Source of the DNA: Phycisphaerales bacterium | GTDB lineage: Bacteria; Planctomycetota; Phycisphaerae; Tepidisphaerales; Tepidisphaeraceae | DNA length: 64,000 bases | Direction of reading: 5' to 3' | NCBI GenBank assembly: GCA_020847375.1 | Contig: JADLCB010000003.1 | Coordinates: 186,001-250,000, forward strand | In this document: positions 8,471 to 17,288 of the stretch, piece after piece | Numbering within the stretch: position 1 is the stretch's first letter | How the letters are laid out: the number at the start of each line of letters is the position of its first letter | The notes under the pieces: model-generated | The model's input: only the letters and a program-made list of their open reading frames with translations | What the model was told of the DNA's origin: nothing | The model's database searches: none | Program-made: the position numbers and the translations under genes

Positions 8471-8499
8471 GACAAATTTTGTCATAATCGCGACAAATT
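8471..8499. promoter_or_regulatory. Candidate operator cluster upstream of araBAD
   Basis: There is a perfect 13-base palindrome GACAAATTTTGTC (8471-8483), followed by a further half-site GACAAATT at 8492-8499. The right half TTTGTC and the next GACAAA form a second inverted repeat with a spacer of about 8 bases. It sits just upstream of the candidate araB promoter. The regulator is not encoded nearby. Confidence 0.45.
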
Positions 8500-8574
8500 G
8501 AGTTTGCGTCCATGCCTTGGTGGGGTGCGCCCAAATTATCGGGCAACCGACCGCGCCCCGCCGTAAACGAGTGC

Positions 8575-8580
8575 TATAAT
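8575..8580 (+). promoter_or_regulatory. -10 element TATAAT before the SDR epimerase gene
   Basis: This is a perfect TATAAT 42 bases before the ATG at 8623. No good -35 is seen at the right distance. Confidence 0.35.
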
Positions 8581-8622
8581 GGCGCGATAAATTTGAATGA
8601 TTTTGCAACGGGTTGAAGTTGG

Positions 8623-9516
8623 ATGAGCGCGAAATTGATGAAATTAGTGGTGACCGGTGGCAGCGGGCATATCGGGAGTGTTGTCGTCAAGCATCTGGCA
8701 GCATGTGGGCATGAGGTGACCAACATTGATCACCAGTTTACCGATGGTTTGCCTGCGCGGTTTGTGTATATGGATTTGCGCCATCGGGAATTGTTGCAAC
8801 CGATTTTGCAGCAGGCCGATGCGGTGGTGCATCTGGGCGAACTGCCCAGCCCCTATGGACACAGTGATGACAGCGTCTATTCGCATAACACCTGTATCGC
8901 TGCCACTGTGCTGACAACAGCCGCGGAATTGAAGCTGCAGCGGGTGATCTATACCAGCTCGGTTCAGGCCTACGGATTCCAGGCGCTAAGAAATTGTCCG
9001 AGTTCCGTACCCGACTATCTGCCGGTGGACGAAGTGCATCCGGTGCATCCCAATAACAGTTATGCGCTGGCCAAGTGTGCGGGAGAGAGTTATTGCCGGT
9101 TCATGAACGAGAAATATGGACAGCGGATTTCAATTTTTCGTCTGCCCATGGTTCTATACCAGAATATAAATACACCGGATCATCTGCAGCAGCATCGGCG
9201 AAATGCGCAAAGGCAGACTTTGGAATTCCTGGGCGCTTATCTGCATCCCGAGGATGTGGCGAGGGCTTATCAAGCAGCGCTTGATCGTGATCTGGATGGG
9301 TGCAGGACGTACAATCTTTGTGCGGATGACAGTTACCTGGTCAGGAATGTGCATGCCCTGCGGGATGAGTATCATCCACAATGGCCGCAACCAGCCAGTG
9401 ACTGGCCTGATGACAAACCATTATTGTTGAACGAACAGGCCAAGGCGGAGCTGGGCTGGACGCCGCAGTGGAGTATGCGCCGCCGCTATCAGGAGTTGAC
9501 CGGCGAGTCGTGGTAG
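8623..9516 (+). CDS. NAD(P)-dependent epimerase/dehydratase (extended SDR)
   Basis: This is a 297-residue extended short-chain dehydrogenase. The Rossmann glycine motif GGSGHIG is at residues 12-18, the catalytic serine lies in YTSSVQAYG, and the active-site pair is in YALAK at about residue 150. The family acts on nucleotide sugars or free sugars, using NAD(P) to epimerise or dehydrate. It reads away from the araBAD operon, and a perfect TATAAT lies upstream. The start could also be the second ATG at 8638; neither has a strong ribosome site. A role in sugar metabolism is likely from context; the substrate cannot be told. Confidence 0.85.
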   Translation: MSAKLMKLVVTGGSGHIGSVVVKHLAACGHEVTNIDHQFTDGLPARFVYMDLRHRELLQPILQQADAVVHLGELPSPYGHSDDSVYSHNTCIAATVLTTAAELKLQRVIYTSSVQAYGFQALRNCPSSVPDYLPVDEVHPVHPNNSYALAKCAGESYCRFMNEKYGQRISIFRLPMVLYQNINTPDHLQQHRRNAQRQTLEFLGAYLHPEDVARAYQAALDRDLDGCRTYNLCADDSYLVRNVHALRDEYHPQWPQPASDWPDDKPLLLNEQAKAELGWTPQWSMRRRYQELTGESW

Positions 9517-9608
9517 CCAAGGATCAGTGCAAGCAGAACAGATGTTTGTTGCCAGCCGCGGGGGGCGGGGAACCGGGGCTAGCCAGTTTTCAGATTGGAG
9601 GTCAGGTT

Positions 9609-10436
9609 ATGAAGGCAGACATCGGTACCGACAGCCATCGTCTGGCCAGCCAGGTGTATCGCAATCAATGGTTGAAATTCGGTTTCTCGCTAGTGGAACT
9701 GCTGGTCGTGATCGGGATTATCGCGATCCTGATTTCGCTGCTCCTGCCGTCAATCCAAGGGGCGCGCCGACAGGCCAACCAGGTTAAATGCGCCGCCCAA
9801 CTGAAACAGATCGGCGATTACATCAATATGTACGCCAACAGCTATCGGGGATGGATTTTTCCCGTGGGTCAACTTGATCCCAACAGCCCCAATGCGGAAA
9901 ACCAGTATGAATCGCTGGGGGCGAACAAGCTGCCGTGGCAGCGCTGGCCGGTGGTGGTGTTCAGCGACATCAACTGGCCCGAGCCGCCAGCCTCGCCCCA
10001 GCCGCTGAATTATTACAACGATGATCCTGTCGGACAGGCGCTGGGACGGAAATGGAGTCCGCCGATCATGCTGTGCCCGGAAGATAATGATCCGCCGTCG
10101 GGCACGTCCTACATCGTCAATAAATATCTGGTTAAGTCCGCCAGTGAAGTGATGAAGATTTCCAGTCGTCCGATGGGCGGCAAAGCATCATCGGAAATTG
10201 TTGTGATGGGGGAAAAAAAGACTCAGACAATGGATTATTACATGGAGGGTTTTGGCCGGGCTGCCGATGGTTCGATCGATCAAAGCACCACAACGGAATT
10301 TTTCAAAGTGGTGGAACTGTCACGTCATGGCGTGAAGCTGGGCAGCAACTATCTTTACCTTGACTGGCACGTCGATCTGCGGCCACCGGCCAATGATGAT
10401 GCGATTGACCCGTGGTATGTCCCTTCGGGCAACTGA
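9609..10436 (+). CDS. Prepilin-type cleavage/methylation protein (pseudopilin-like)
   Basis: This 275-residue protein has a class III prepilin signal after a 25-residue leader: GFSLVELLVVIGIIAILISLLLP, where cleavage after Gly and N-methylation would occur. It continues as the long helix into GARRQANQVKCAAQLKQIG. The C-terminus RHGVKLGSNYLYLDWHVD corresponds to the H-X9-DG motif typical of planctomycete pseudopilins, but the DG is replaced by DW. GGAGG lies 8-12 bases before the ATG at 9609, which fixes this start rather than the frame opening at 9468. No pilus assembly genes are near. The role is unknown, probably an envelope or secretion component. Confidence 0.8.
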   Translation: MKADIGTDSHRLASQVYRNQWLKFGFSLVELLVVIGIIAILISLLLPSIQGARRQANQVKCAAQLKQIGDYINMYANSYRGWIFPVGQLDPNSPNAENQYESLGANKLPWQRWPVVVFSDINWPEPPASPQPLNYYNDDPVGQALGRKWSPPIMLCPEDNDPPSGTSYIVNKYLVKSASEVMKISSRPMGGKASSEIVVMGEKKTQTMDYYMEGFGRAADGSIDQSTTTEFFKVVELSRHGVKLGSNYLYLDWHVDLRPPANDDAIDPWYVPSGN

Positions 10437-10523
10437 AAAATCCGGGCTGGAATGAGTCCAAAGCCGCTCGCCGGTGGGAATTGTGATTGCGCTGTGCTGG
10501 GGGTTGGTTCAAGGGTGGCTGGT

Positions 10524-11198
10524 TCAAGTTGCCGGGCCGGCCGGCGGTGATTGTAAAATCTGCTCCGCGCTGATGCCCATGGAAACATAAATGCCCATCA
10601 GCGCTTCGACACTCAGATCGGTTGGCTGAACCTGTTCAACCGGGACAAAAAGCATCCCACCCCCCACGGGTACTGGGGCGGTGGGAACGATCACGCAAAG
10701 AAACTCGCGATCATTAAAAGTAAAACGTTTGGGCGATACCAGCAGAGCCAGCACCCCGACGCCTCCGCTGGCAGCGAACTGGCAGAAGACCGCGCTCATG
10801 CCCTGAAGGTCGGCGGGGTCGCGTTTGTCCAGCATGGAGACAAGCTGGCGCGACGTATCGTAGATGCTGCCCACGACAGGGATGCGGATCAGCAGGCGTT
10901 TGAGTGCGTTCTGAATGCTGGTGCGGGCGCCAAGATCAACCAGAATACCCAGCCCGAAGATCAAACCAATCACGACAACAATACCAATGCCATAAGCAAG
11001 GGTGGTATCGGAAACGAAGTTCAATCCCAAACCGCGGATACCCCTGCCGATAACGGAATCCGGCCCGAGAAAACGCTGAAGGAATGAACCGACCCAGGCA
11101 ATGACAATGATCGTGATGACCAGCGGCAGGATGGTTAATACGCCGGCGATGAACGGTCGCAACAGGCGTCGAATGGCACTGCGGAAGATTGCTCGCAT
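10524..11198 (-). CDS. DUF502 family membrane protein
   Basis: This 224-residue inner-membrane protein belongs to DUF502. Two hydrophobic helices are evident: FIAGVLTILPLVITIIVIAWVG near residues 16-37 and AYGIGIVVVIGLIFGLGILV near 68-87. Family marks include LLIRIPVVGSIYDTSRQLV, the later FLCVIVPTAPVPVGGGMLFVP and LSVEALMGIYVSMG. DUF502 proteins are widespread but uncharacterised. The gene is followed by a Pro/Gly-rich tail and stops convergent with the pseudopilin gene. It lies 136 bases after the start-side end of the ABC permease gene and may be a separate unit. Confidence 0.85.
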   Translation of the reverse strand: MRAIFRSAIRRLLRPFIAGVLTILPLVITIIVIAWVGSFLQRFLGPDSVIGRGIRGLGLNFVSDTTLAYGIGIVVVIGLIFGLGILVDLGARTSIQNALKRLLIRIPVVGSIYDTSRQLVSMLDKRDPADLQGMSAVFCQFAASGGVGVLALLVSPKRFTFNDREFLCVIVPTAPVPVGGGMLFVPVEQVQPTDLSVEALMGIYVSMGISAEQILQSPPAGPAT

Positions 11199-11334
11199 GG
11201 GTCGGTTCCTTCTGTAATGGCTGGAGGGTTTGATTCACAAACCAGCCCGTGCGCGGCAGGCGGGTGATTGTTCGACGGATCAAAACGATCAACCAGGCTG
11301 CCGGGGCGCACGGCGTTTTGTACGTTGTGGCCAA

Positions 11335-13029
11335 TCAGCCGCGGCGCATCAGCGCTGCCAGACGCAACCATGCGACGACCAGCATGGCAAGGGTCAAAAA
11401 GCCCATCAGATAAAGGTGCGCGTTGTACAAACCTTGCTGGCTCAGTGCAGCCCAGCCATTGGGCAGAACGTTGACCGCGACCACCAGCGGCGAAAGAAAA
11501 CCGATGTAGGCGGCAATTTTGGGTGACAGCACCACCCCGCTGGCGGACCAGGCAATCATCGGCCCGACGAACAGCGCGGCGGTGAGCAGATAGGCGGTGA
11601 CCGTTGCCCGCGCAGTGTTGGGGATGAGCGTCGAACACATCAGCCCCAGGGTGCAGCAAAAAGCCGCCGCCAGCAGCACCACCGGCAAGACCATGAAGAA
11701 ATAAACCTGATAACTGGGCTGAACGAACCAGAGCGCACCGTAGGCTGGCAGCAGCGCCACAATTGGAAGCAACGCGGGCAGGAAGGCGGGGATGAATTTA
11801 CCCCAGAAGATGCGCCAGCCGCTCAGGGGGGTGAGGCGGAGAACTTCCCACGTGCCGTTTTCGATTTCGGTGCTGACGGTGCTGCTGGTAAGACTGGGGC
11901 TGACCAGTGCCACCAGCCCCACCTGAAAAGTGATGACGACGGCGGCGACATATTCCAACAGGTCCTGATATTCAGTGCCGCTGTAGAGCGCCATGACACT
12001 GAGCATCAGCGAGATTAACAGCGAAGCATAAAAAATACGGATCATCCAGCGGCCGCTGCGCAGTTGATTGGTGCGCCGCTCCTTGGCGATGACGGGATTG
12101 AATGAACCGAAGGGCTTGGGCGTTTTATTGGGGTCGATCAGATACATGATGCGGTGCAAAGCGCCGCCATGATGCTGCTGGTCGCCGCGGCCGAAACCAG
12201 CCGCCGCATTGGGCGCTTTACGCAGGCGCACCACGAGGATGAGAAAGCTGACAAGAATCACCAGGCCGGCAGCAGGTAGAAAAGCAATCCACAGCGGAGC
12301 CAGCCCCGGGCGGTTGCTGCCGCTGAAATCGTACTGATCCGGCGCCAGCAGGCTGAGTGAAGCGGCGACGGGTGACAATGAACGGGAATAATGCAGTAGC
12401 TGAGCGGACAGACCATCCTGGCTTTTGAGCATGATGGCGGCCGGAACCAGAACGGCGCCGCAGATCGCCAGCACCGTGATGTAGCTGATGACCAGGGCGG
12501 AGGAACTTTGTTCGCACAGGGCTGAGATGACCAGACACAACAGCGCCAGGAAGACAGCCGTAACCAGCAGCAGCAGATAGGCCCAGAGCAGCTCGTCGCC
12601 GCGCACATCTCCGCGAAAATAAAGCAATGCGACAAACGGCAGTGCGCTTAAAAGCAGCAGCACCGGATAAGCAATGGCGAATCCGACTTTCCCCCAGACG
12701 ATCTGGGCGGGGCTGAGGCGCGACGCATAGAGCATTTCCAGCGTACCGCCCTCTTTTTCGCCGGTTAAAGCGACGCCGGCGATGCCCGGGACGAATAAAG
12801 TCAACAGCACGATCTGACCAATGACCAGCCCCAGGAGCAGTTGATCCTGCCCGCGCGCGACGCTGGCGATTTTATCGCCACTGGCACCAAAAGACCCTTC
12901 CAGCACGCCGGCTTGCGGCCAGGTGAGCAGTACCAGCAGCGCCAGCACCAGCAGGAAAAATACCTGAATCGCCGCCACGCGCTTCAGTCGCAGCAGGCCA
13001 ATGAGATCTTTTAAAAGGACAGGGTTCAT
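11335..13029 (-). CDS. Double-length ABC-2 type permease
   Basis: This 564-residue membrane protein looks like two ABC-2 permease halves in one chain. The first half starts VLLKDLIGLLRLKRVA and contains EKEGGTLEMLYASRLSPAQI-VWGK. The second starts VIAKERRTNQLRSGRW and contains EIENGTWEVLRLTPLSGWRI-FWGK, clearly the same coupling-helix region repeated about 300 residues later. Each half has about six hydrophobic helices. It should pair with the ATPase encoded 61 bases upstream to form an exporter. ABC-2 systems usually use two separate or identical permease chains, so the fusion makes a single-chain transmembrane unit. The substrate is unknown. Confidence 0.85.
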   Translation of the reverse strand: MNPVLLKDLIGLLRLKRVAAIQVFFLLVLALLVLLTWPQAGVLEGSFGASGDKIASVARGQDQLLLGLVIGQIVLLTLFVPGIAGVALTGEKEGGTLEMLYASRLSPAQIVWGKVGFAIAYPVLLLLSALPFVALLYFRGDVRGDELLWAYLLLLVTAVFLALLCLVISALCEQSSSALVISYITVLAICGAVLVPAAIMLKSQDGLSAQLLHYSRSLSPVAASLSLLAPDQYDFSGSNRPGLAPLWIAFLPAAGLVILVSFLILVVRLRKAPNAAAGFGRGDQQHHGGALHRIMYLIDPNKTPKPFGSFNPVIAKERRTNQLRSGRWMIRIFYASLLISLMLSVMALYSGTEYQDLLEYVAAVVITFQVGLVALVSPSLTSSTVSTEIENGTWEVLRLTPLSGWRIFWGKFIPAFLPALLPIVALLPAYGALWFVQPSYQVYFFMVLPVVLLAAAFCCTLGLMCSTLIPNTARATVTAYLLTAALFVGPMIAWSASGVVLSPKIAAYIGFLSPLVVAVNVLPNGWAALSQQGLYNAHLYLMGFLTLAMLVVAWLRLAALMRRG

Positions 13030-13069
13030 GGATGAGTGCCACCGGTTATCAATAATCTTGAATAAAGCG

Positions 13070-13083
13070 ACCGATCGATCGGT
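13070..13083. repeat. 14-base palindrome ACCGATCGATCGGT between ABC genes
   Basis: This is a perfect palindrome in the 61-base gap between the ATPase stop and the permease start. It could be an operator or a chance GATC run; no T-tract follows. Confidence 0.3.
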
Positions 13084-13090
13084 TTGTTGG

Positions 13091-14071
13091 TCAGTGTGTC
13101 AGGCTCATAAAGACATCTTCCAGATCAGCCGGCACTTCGGCGAAGTTGACCACGGGGATGCCATTTTTGCTCAGGTTGTATAAGACGCTGGCCAGTTCCT
13201 TTTCGTCGGCCTGCACTTCGTAGCGCAGGGTCAGGCCATCGCGGTGCACCAGTTCCCACGTGCCCGGGCCGGCACCGATGAGTTCCTGTGCCTTGTCGGC
13301 ATTTTTCAAAAGCGTGATCGACATGGCGCGTTTCTGCTGAACCGTGTGCATGATCTGGCGCACCGGGCCGGCGGCGATGAGCTTGCCGGAGGAGAGGATG
13401 CCCACGGTGTCGCAGACATCCGCCAGCTCGGGCAGGATGTGGCTGGAGACCAGCACCGCCTTGCCCAGGTCTGCCAGTTCGCGCAGAAGCTGGCGCATCT
13501 GAATGCGCGCCCGGGGGTCGATGGTGGCAGCCGGTTCGTCAAGGATAATGACCTGGGGGTCGTGAATCAGCGTCTTGGCAATGCCGACACGCTGTTTCAT
13601 CCCGCGCGACAGTGCGCCCATCAGTTTGTCACGAAATTCGTAACTGTTGGCGATGTTCAGGCATTTGTCGATGCGCTCGGCGCGTTGTTTTTTGGGTATG
13701 CGATAGGCGGCGGCGAAGAAGTCGAGATATTCCCAGACGCGCAAGGTCGGGTAGACGCCGAAATTGTCCGGCAGATACCCGACAACCTGTTTGATGAGGT
13801 CTTTGTTGCCGGTGACATCTTTATCCGCCACGATGGCGCGCCCGCTGGTGGGATCGAGCAACCCGCAGAGAATACGGAAGGTCGTGGTTTTTCCCGAACC
13901 ATTGGGGCCGATGTAACCAAAAACCTCGCCACGGTGAATGGTGATGTTCAGATTATCCAGGGCGGTGTGCGAGCCATATTTTTTAGTCAGATTTTCCGTG
14001 CGCAGAATCGGGCTGCTGCGATCAACGACGGATGGTTTGCGCAAAGTTGATGGTTGGGGTTCAGTGGTCAT
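13091..14071 (-). CDS. ABC transporter ATP-binding protein
   Basis: This 326-residue ATPase of an ABC-2 exporter has Walker A GPNGSGKTT near residue 54, signature LSRGMKQRV, Walker B VIILDEPAATID and the switch histidine in VSSHILPELAD. After the nucleotide domain (to about residue 245) comes a C-terminal extension (TLLKNADKAQELIGAGPGTWE and onward) as in CcmA/NatA-like multidrug-type ATPases. It is transcribed before the double-length permease and after the large exported protein, so all three are probably one operon. It powers export from the cytoplasmic face; the cargo is unknown. Confidence 0.93.
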   Translation of the reverse strand: MTTEPQPSTLRKPSVVDRSSPILRTENLTKKYGSHTALDNLNITIHRGEVFGYIGPNGSGKTTTFRILCGLLDPTSGRAIVADKDVTGNKDLIKQVVGYLPDNFGVYPTLRVWEYLDFFAAAYRIPKKQRAERIDKCLNIANSYEFRDKLMGALSRGMKQRVGIAKTLIHDPQVIILDEPAATIDPRARIQMRQLLRELADLGKAVLVSSHILPELADVCDTVGILSSGKLIAAGPVRQIMHTVQQKRAMSITLLKNADKAQELIGAGPGTWELVHRDGLTLRYEVQADEKELASVLYNLSKNGIPVVNFAEVPADLEDVFMSLTH

Positions 14072-14114
14072 AGGGTCTGGTCTCCAGATCGTCTTGGAAC
14101 ATTCGCTATTGTAT

Positions 14115-16667
14115 TCAACCCGCCAGCAGCGCCGGCCAAGTCTGGCTGAGGTGCGGCTGAGCGGTTGAAGGTTGATGAACGGGGTTTATAACACGGGTGT
14201 GATGATCGGCAGGTTCAGCCTGAGCGGCATCTGGGCGCGGGGCGCTATCGCCCCCTTCGGCGCTGGCGTTGCGCAAGCTCATGTTGCCGGGGGATTTGGG
14301 CGGCGCAATAACCTGGCCTTGCAAGCCGACACGCAGCCAGCGCATATGCCAGGTCGGCGCGATCTCGCCAGCGACCGGTTGACCAACTCGCTGGACTTTT
14401 AATGAAAGCCAGACCGTGCCGTTTTCGTCAACATCAGCCGGTGAAAGTTCCAGCGTGCCTGACTGGGCCGACGCCGACGCCTGCCAGGTAAGCTGCTGAC
14501 CGCCTTGACGGGTGGCCAGGGTAATGCTGTGGCGCGGCGCGTCAAAATCGATGCTGATCGAAGCGCGGGTGGGTTGAAGCACGCCAGCCTGCCACGGTGC
14601 AGCAAACCCCACGATGTACGTGGCATCCTGCTGAGTGGGCAACCACTCATGCCGGGAAGAATCATAGGGGAGTCCCAGGCTGTCACGACCGATCACCATC
14701 TGCACCAGCGGCGCGGGGACGCGCACGGACTGGCCGACAGGTGTTGGTTGAAACGTCAGCGGCAGACGAAGCAGCGCCTGGGTGCGGGGAAGCAGGTCAC
14801 TATCGATCGGGGTGCTGATCAGGCGCGGGACTGCGGCATCAGGCACGAAGGCGGTGAGCATGGGCGGCGGTGGCGCGAAATTTGGGTTGATAAACCCGGC
14901 ATGATCGGGCAGCGACGCCTGGAGGATGGTTTGATGCAATTTATCCTGACCGGAGACCAGCAGGGTTGAATCCGTGTCGTCGTCAGCAGCGCGGGTGGTC
15001 TGACCGACGGGCAGGGTCTGACCCAGGCCCAGAACCACATCATCCCAGACGAAACGCGGCGATTGCAAAACAGCGGAAAGACGATTGTCAACTTCCACCT
15101 GCAGACCTTGTTCCGTTAACTGTGCGGTGGCGTGCACCTGAAAATCGTCCGGCAGAGGCGACTGCGCATGCCACAGGCGCTGGTAGCTTTCCTGCAACAT
15201 GCCGGCGTGCGGCACGATGAAGGGCTGCTGCAGCACGATGGGCTGGTCGCCACGGGTGAAGGTCTGTTCGACGCGCAGGGCGATATCATCGCTGGTGGCG
15301 TGCAGCGCCAGATCCGGCAGCGACCGGCCGACATAGGCGACCGATTCCTGCATCAGGCCGCCGCCGTAGGGGTTGAGATCGAGCGTGGCCAGACGGGCAA
15401 CCATGGGGACCTGCTCGCCGGTGCGAATCAGTCCGGCCACGACCAGCACCAGGCTGAACAGGCCGGCGATAACAAGAGTCAGACTGAAGGCATGTGGCCG
15501 ACGGGCACCGCCCAGAACCAACTGAACGATGATCACCAGCAGCACATAACCGCCGACCACGCCGGCGGCCAGCGCCCAGGGGGCAACGGTCTTACCGATG
15601 ATGCGGCTGAGAATATCATTGCGCACCGCGGGGAGTTTGGTTGTTGTCCAGTTGGTTTGCGGGGCGCCGGTTTGCAGGAGTTGTTTCCACAGTTGAGAGG
15701 TGGCAGCCGTCTTGGCATCCAGGGCATTGATCGGGAACGAGGTGAAGATGATTCGCCCCAGGCCGATCGTACGATAGGCCACATGGACGTAATCCTGGTC
15801 GGCAATCACGACATTGCCCTGATCCGCGATGGCTTCGGTGACGGGATTGTAGCTGATGAACGGGATGGTTTGACCGCTGAAGGAGATTTGATTGGCCAGA
15901 TGCTGACCATAAAGACGCACCGGCAGATACTGGCTTAGCCAACTGGCAGCGAAGATCTGCGGATCGGGAGCGTTGACGAGCAGAATGCCGCCGCCGGAGA
16001 TGAAATCGAGCAGATTCTGACGCTGTTGAGGATCAAGCTGATCCGGATCGATCGGGCCTAGCGTAATGGCGGCAACACCATTGAGCGCGATACGATCGTG
16101 CGGAAATTGTTCGGAATCGAGCGAAGTCACGGTGGTGTTGTAGTTAATCAGGTCAGCGACAGTTTCCACGAAAATAAATGGGTCGAAGGCGTCGCCCTCC
16201 TGAAAACTGTCCGCCAGCAGTATGGTGAAAGCGGACAGGGTGTTTGACCCTGGGATAGCGCGCAGCAGAGCGGTTTGGCGCGTCAGCATGCCACCGGAGG
16301 AATTGAGCAGTTCAATCGTCAGGGAGGTATTTGGGGTAGCGAGGGTATTGTCGGTCGGGCCACCGCCTTCCAGCGGGGGAAACCAGACAAAGAGGTCTTT
16401 GCTTACCTGGGAGTGGGCGGGCACTTGCATGGGCAGGCGCACCCGCGAGGCCGGATTGGCGTCGGCGATCTGCAGCTCAACGATGCCGTCCAACGGGCGC
16501 GAGGTGTTATTACGCACCGTAGCACGCAGCGGGACCCATTTAGACAGGGGATAAAACGATCCATAGACCTGGGTGGCCGAAAGGGAATAGTCGGTTGACT
16601 GAGCCTGCAGAACCGTAGCGGACAGCAGCAATGCAAACAGGCAGACGATCCAGATGCAGCGATTCAT
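14115..16667 (-). CDS. Large exported, membrane-anchored protein of an ABC export operon
   Basis: This is an 850-residue protein I cannot place in a named family. It opens with a signal peptide (MNRCIWIVCLFALLLSATVLQAQS). Next comes a beta-sandwich-like region (WVPLRATVRNNTSRPLDGIVEL), then a Rossmann or amidotransferase-like segment with QNLLDFISGGGILLVNAPDP. A pair of membrane helices follows near the middle (APWALAAGVVGGYVLLVIIV and LTLVIAGLFSLVLVVAGL), and then a long periplasmic C-terminal part. The start at 16667 has GGAGA upstream; a longer frame to 17036 lies over the HIT gene and is not credible. It precedes the ATPase and permease genes, so it may work with that exporter, loosely like GldG-type accessory proteins. 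Confidence 0.7.
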   Translation of the reverse strand: MNRCIWIVCLFALLLSATVLQAQSTDYSLSATQVYGSFYPLSKWVPLRATVRNNTSRPLDGIVELQIADANPASRVRLPMQVPAHSQVSKDLFVWFPPLEGGGPTDNTLATPNTSLTIELLNSSGGMLTRQTALLRAIPGSNTLSAFTILLADSFQEGDAFDPFIFVETVADLINYNTTVTSLDSEQFPHDRIALNGVAAITLGPIDPDQLDPQQRQNLLDFISGGGILLVNAPDPQIFAASWLSQYLPVRLYGQHLANQISFSGQTIPFISYNPVTEAIADQGNVVIADQDYVHVAYRTIGLGRIIFTSFPINALDAKTAATSQLWKQLLQTGAPQTNWTTTKLPAVRNDILSRIIGKTVAPWALAAGVVGGYVLLVIIVQLVLGGARRPHAFSLTLVIAGLFSLVLVVAGLIRTGEQVPMVARLATLDLNPYGGGLMQESVAYVGRSLPDLALHATSDDIALRVEQTFTRGDQPIVLQQPFIVPHAGMLQESYQRLWHAQSPLPDDFQVHATAQLTEQGLQVEVDNRLSAVLQSPRFVWDDVVLGLGQTLPVGQTTRAADDDTDSTLLVSGQDKLHQTILQASLPDHAGFINPNFAPPPPMLTAFVPDAAVPRLISTPIDSDLLPRTQALLRLPLTFQPTPVGQSVRVPAPLVQMVIGRDSLGLPYDSSRHEWLPTQQDATYIVGFAAPWQAGVLQPTRASISIDFDAPRHSITLATRQGGQQLTWQASASAQSGTLELSPADVDENGTVWLSLKVQRVGQPVAGEIAPTWHMRWLRVGLQGQVIAPPKSPGNMSLRNASAEGGDSAPRPDAAQAEPADHHTRVINPVHQPSTAQPHLSQTWPALLAG

Positions 16668-16860
16668 GGTGATGCGGTCTCCACAGGTTGCCAGAAGGAT
16701 ATTGAATTGCAGTATAACCGGCCAGATAAACAAACAAAACAAATCCCAATGCCAGGACAAGAAACGATCAAAACAAAAACGACCCACCAGAGATCGATTG
16801 CCCAGCGTCGAGCGCCTCAAGGCAGGCGTATTGAGGGCACCGCAGCCGCGTAAACCCGAC

Positions 16861-17193
16861 TCACCCCGGTGGCCAGGTGAAACTGCGACCGGCCAGCACA
16901 TGCAGATGCAGGTGAAAGACGACTTGCTGGGCGCCAGGTCCGCAGTTGAAAACCGTGCGATAGTCACTGTGGCCCAGATCAGCCATGACCCGGGCAGCAA
17001 CACGGAACAAATGCCCGACCAGAGGCCCATCCGCATCAGTCACATCGTTGAGGGTGGGGATGACTTTGCGCGGGATCACCAGCAGATGCACTGGGGCCTG
17101 CGGGTTAATATCGTGGATGACGATACATTGCTCGTCTTCGTACTGGACTTTGGCGGGGATCTGACCAGCCATAATTTTTTCAAACAAGGTCAT
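16861..17193 (-). CDS. HIT family nucleotide hydrolase
   Basis: This is a 110-residue histidine-triad protein. The active-site triad HLHLHVLAGR is at the C-terminus, and the N-terminal LFEKIMAGQIPAKVQYEDEQ-CIVIHDINPQAPVHLLVIPRK is typical of the HINT/Hit subgroup. Such proteins cleave purine nucleoside phosphoramidates or adenylated compounds in the cytoplasm. The ATG at 17193 is preferred over a TTG seven codons upstream. It lies between the Na/Pi transporter gene and the exported ABC partner on the same strand, with 193 bases before the latter, so it may be its own unit. Confidence 0.92.
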   Translation of the reverse strand: MTLFEKIMAGQIPAKVQYEDEQCIVIHDINPQAPVHLLVIPRKVIPTLNDVTDADGPLVGHLFRVAARVMADLGHSDYRTVFNCGPGAQQVVFHLHLHVLAGRSFTWPPG

Positions 17194-17288
17194 GCAAAGG
17201 ATTTTATCAGACAAAGTCGATTACTCGAAACGTTTTTATCATTACGACAGATGAACCGTTCCAGTGCAAAGCACTTTGTCGGACAGAT

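Noticed and set aside
16668-17036. N-terminal extension of the large exported protein
   Set aside because: It overlaps the HIT gene out of frame, and the signal peptide begins at 16667.
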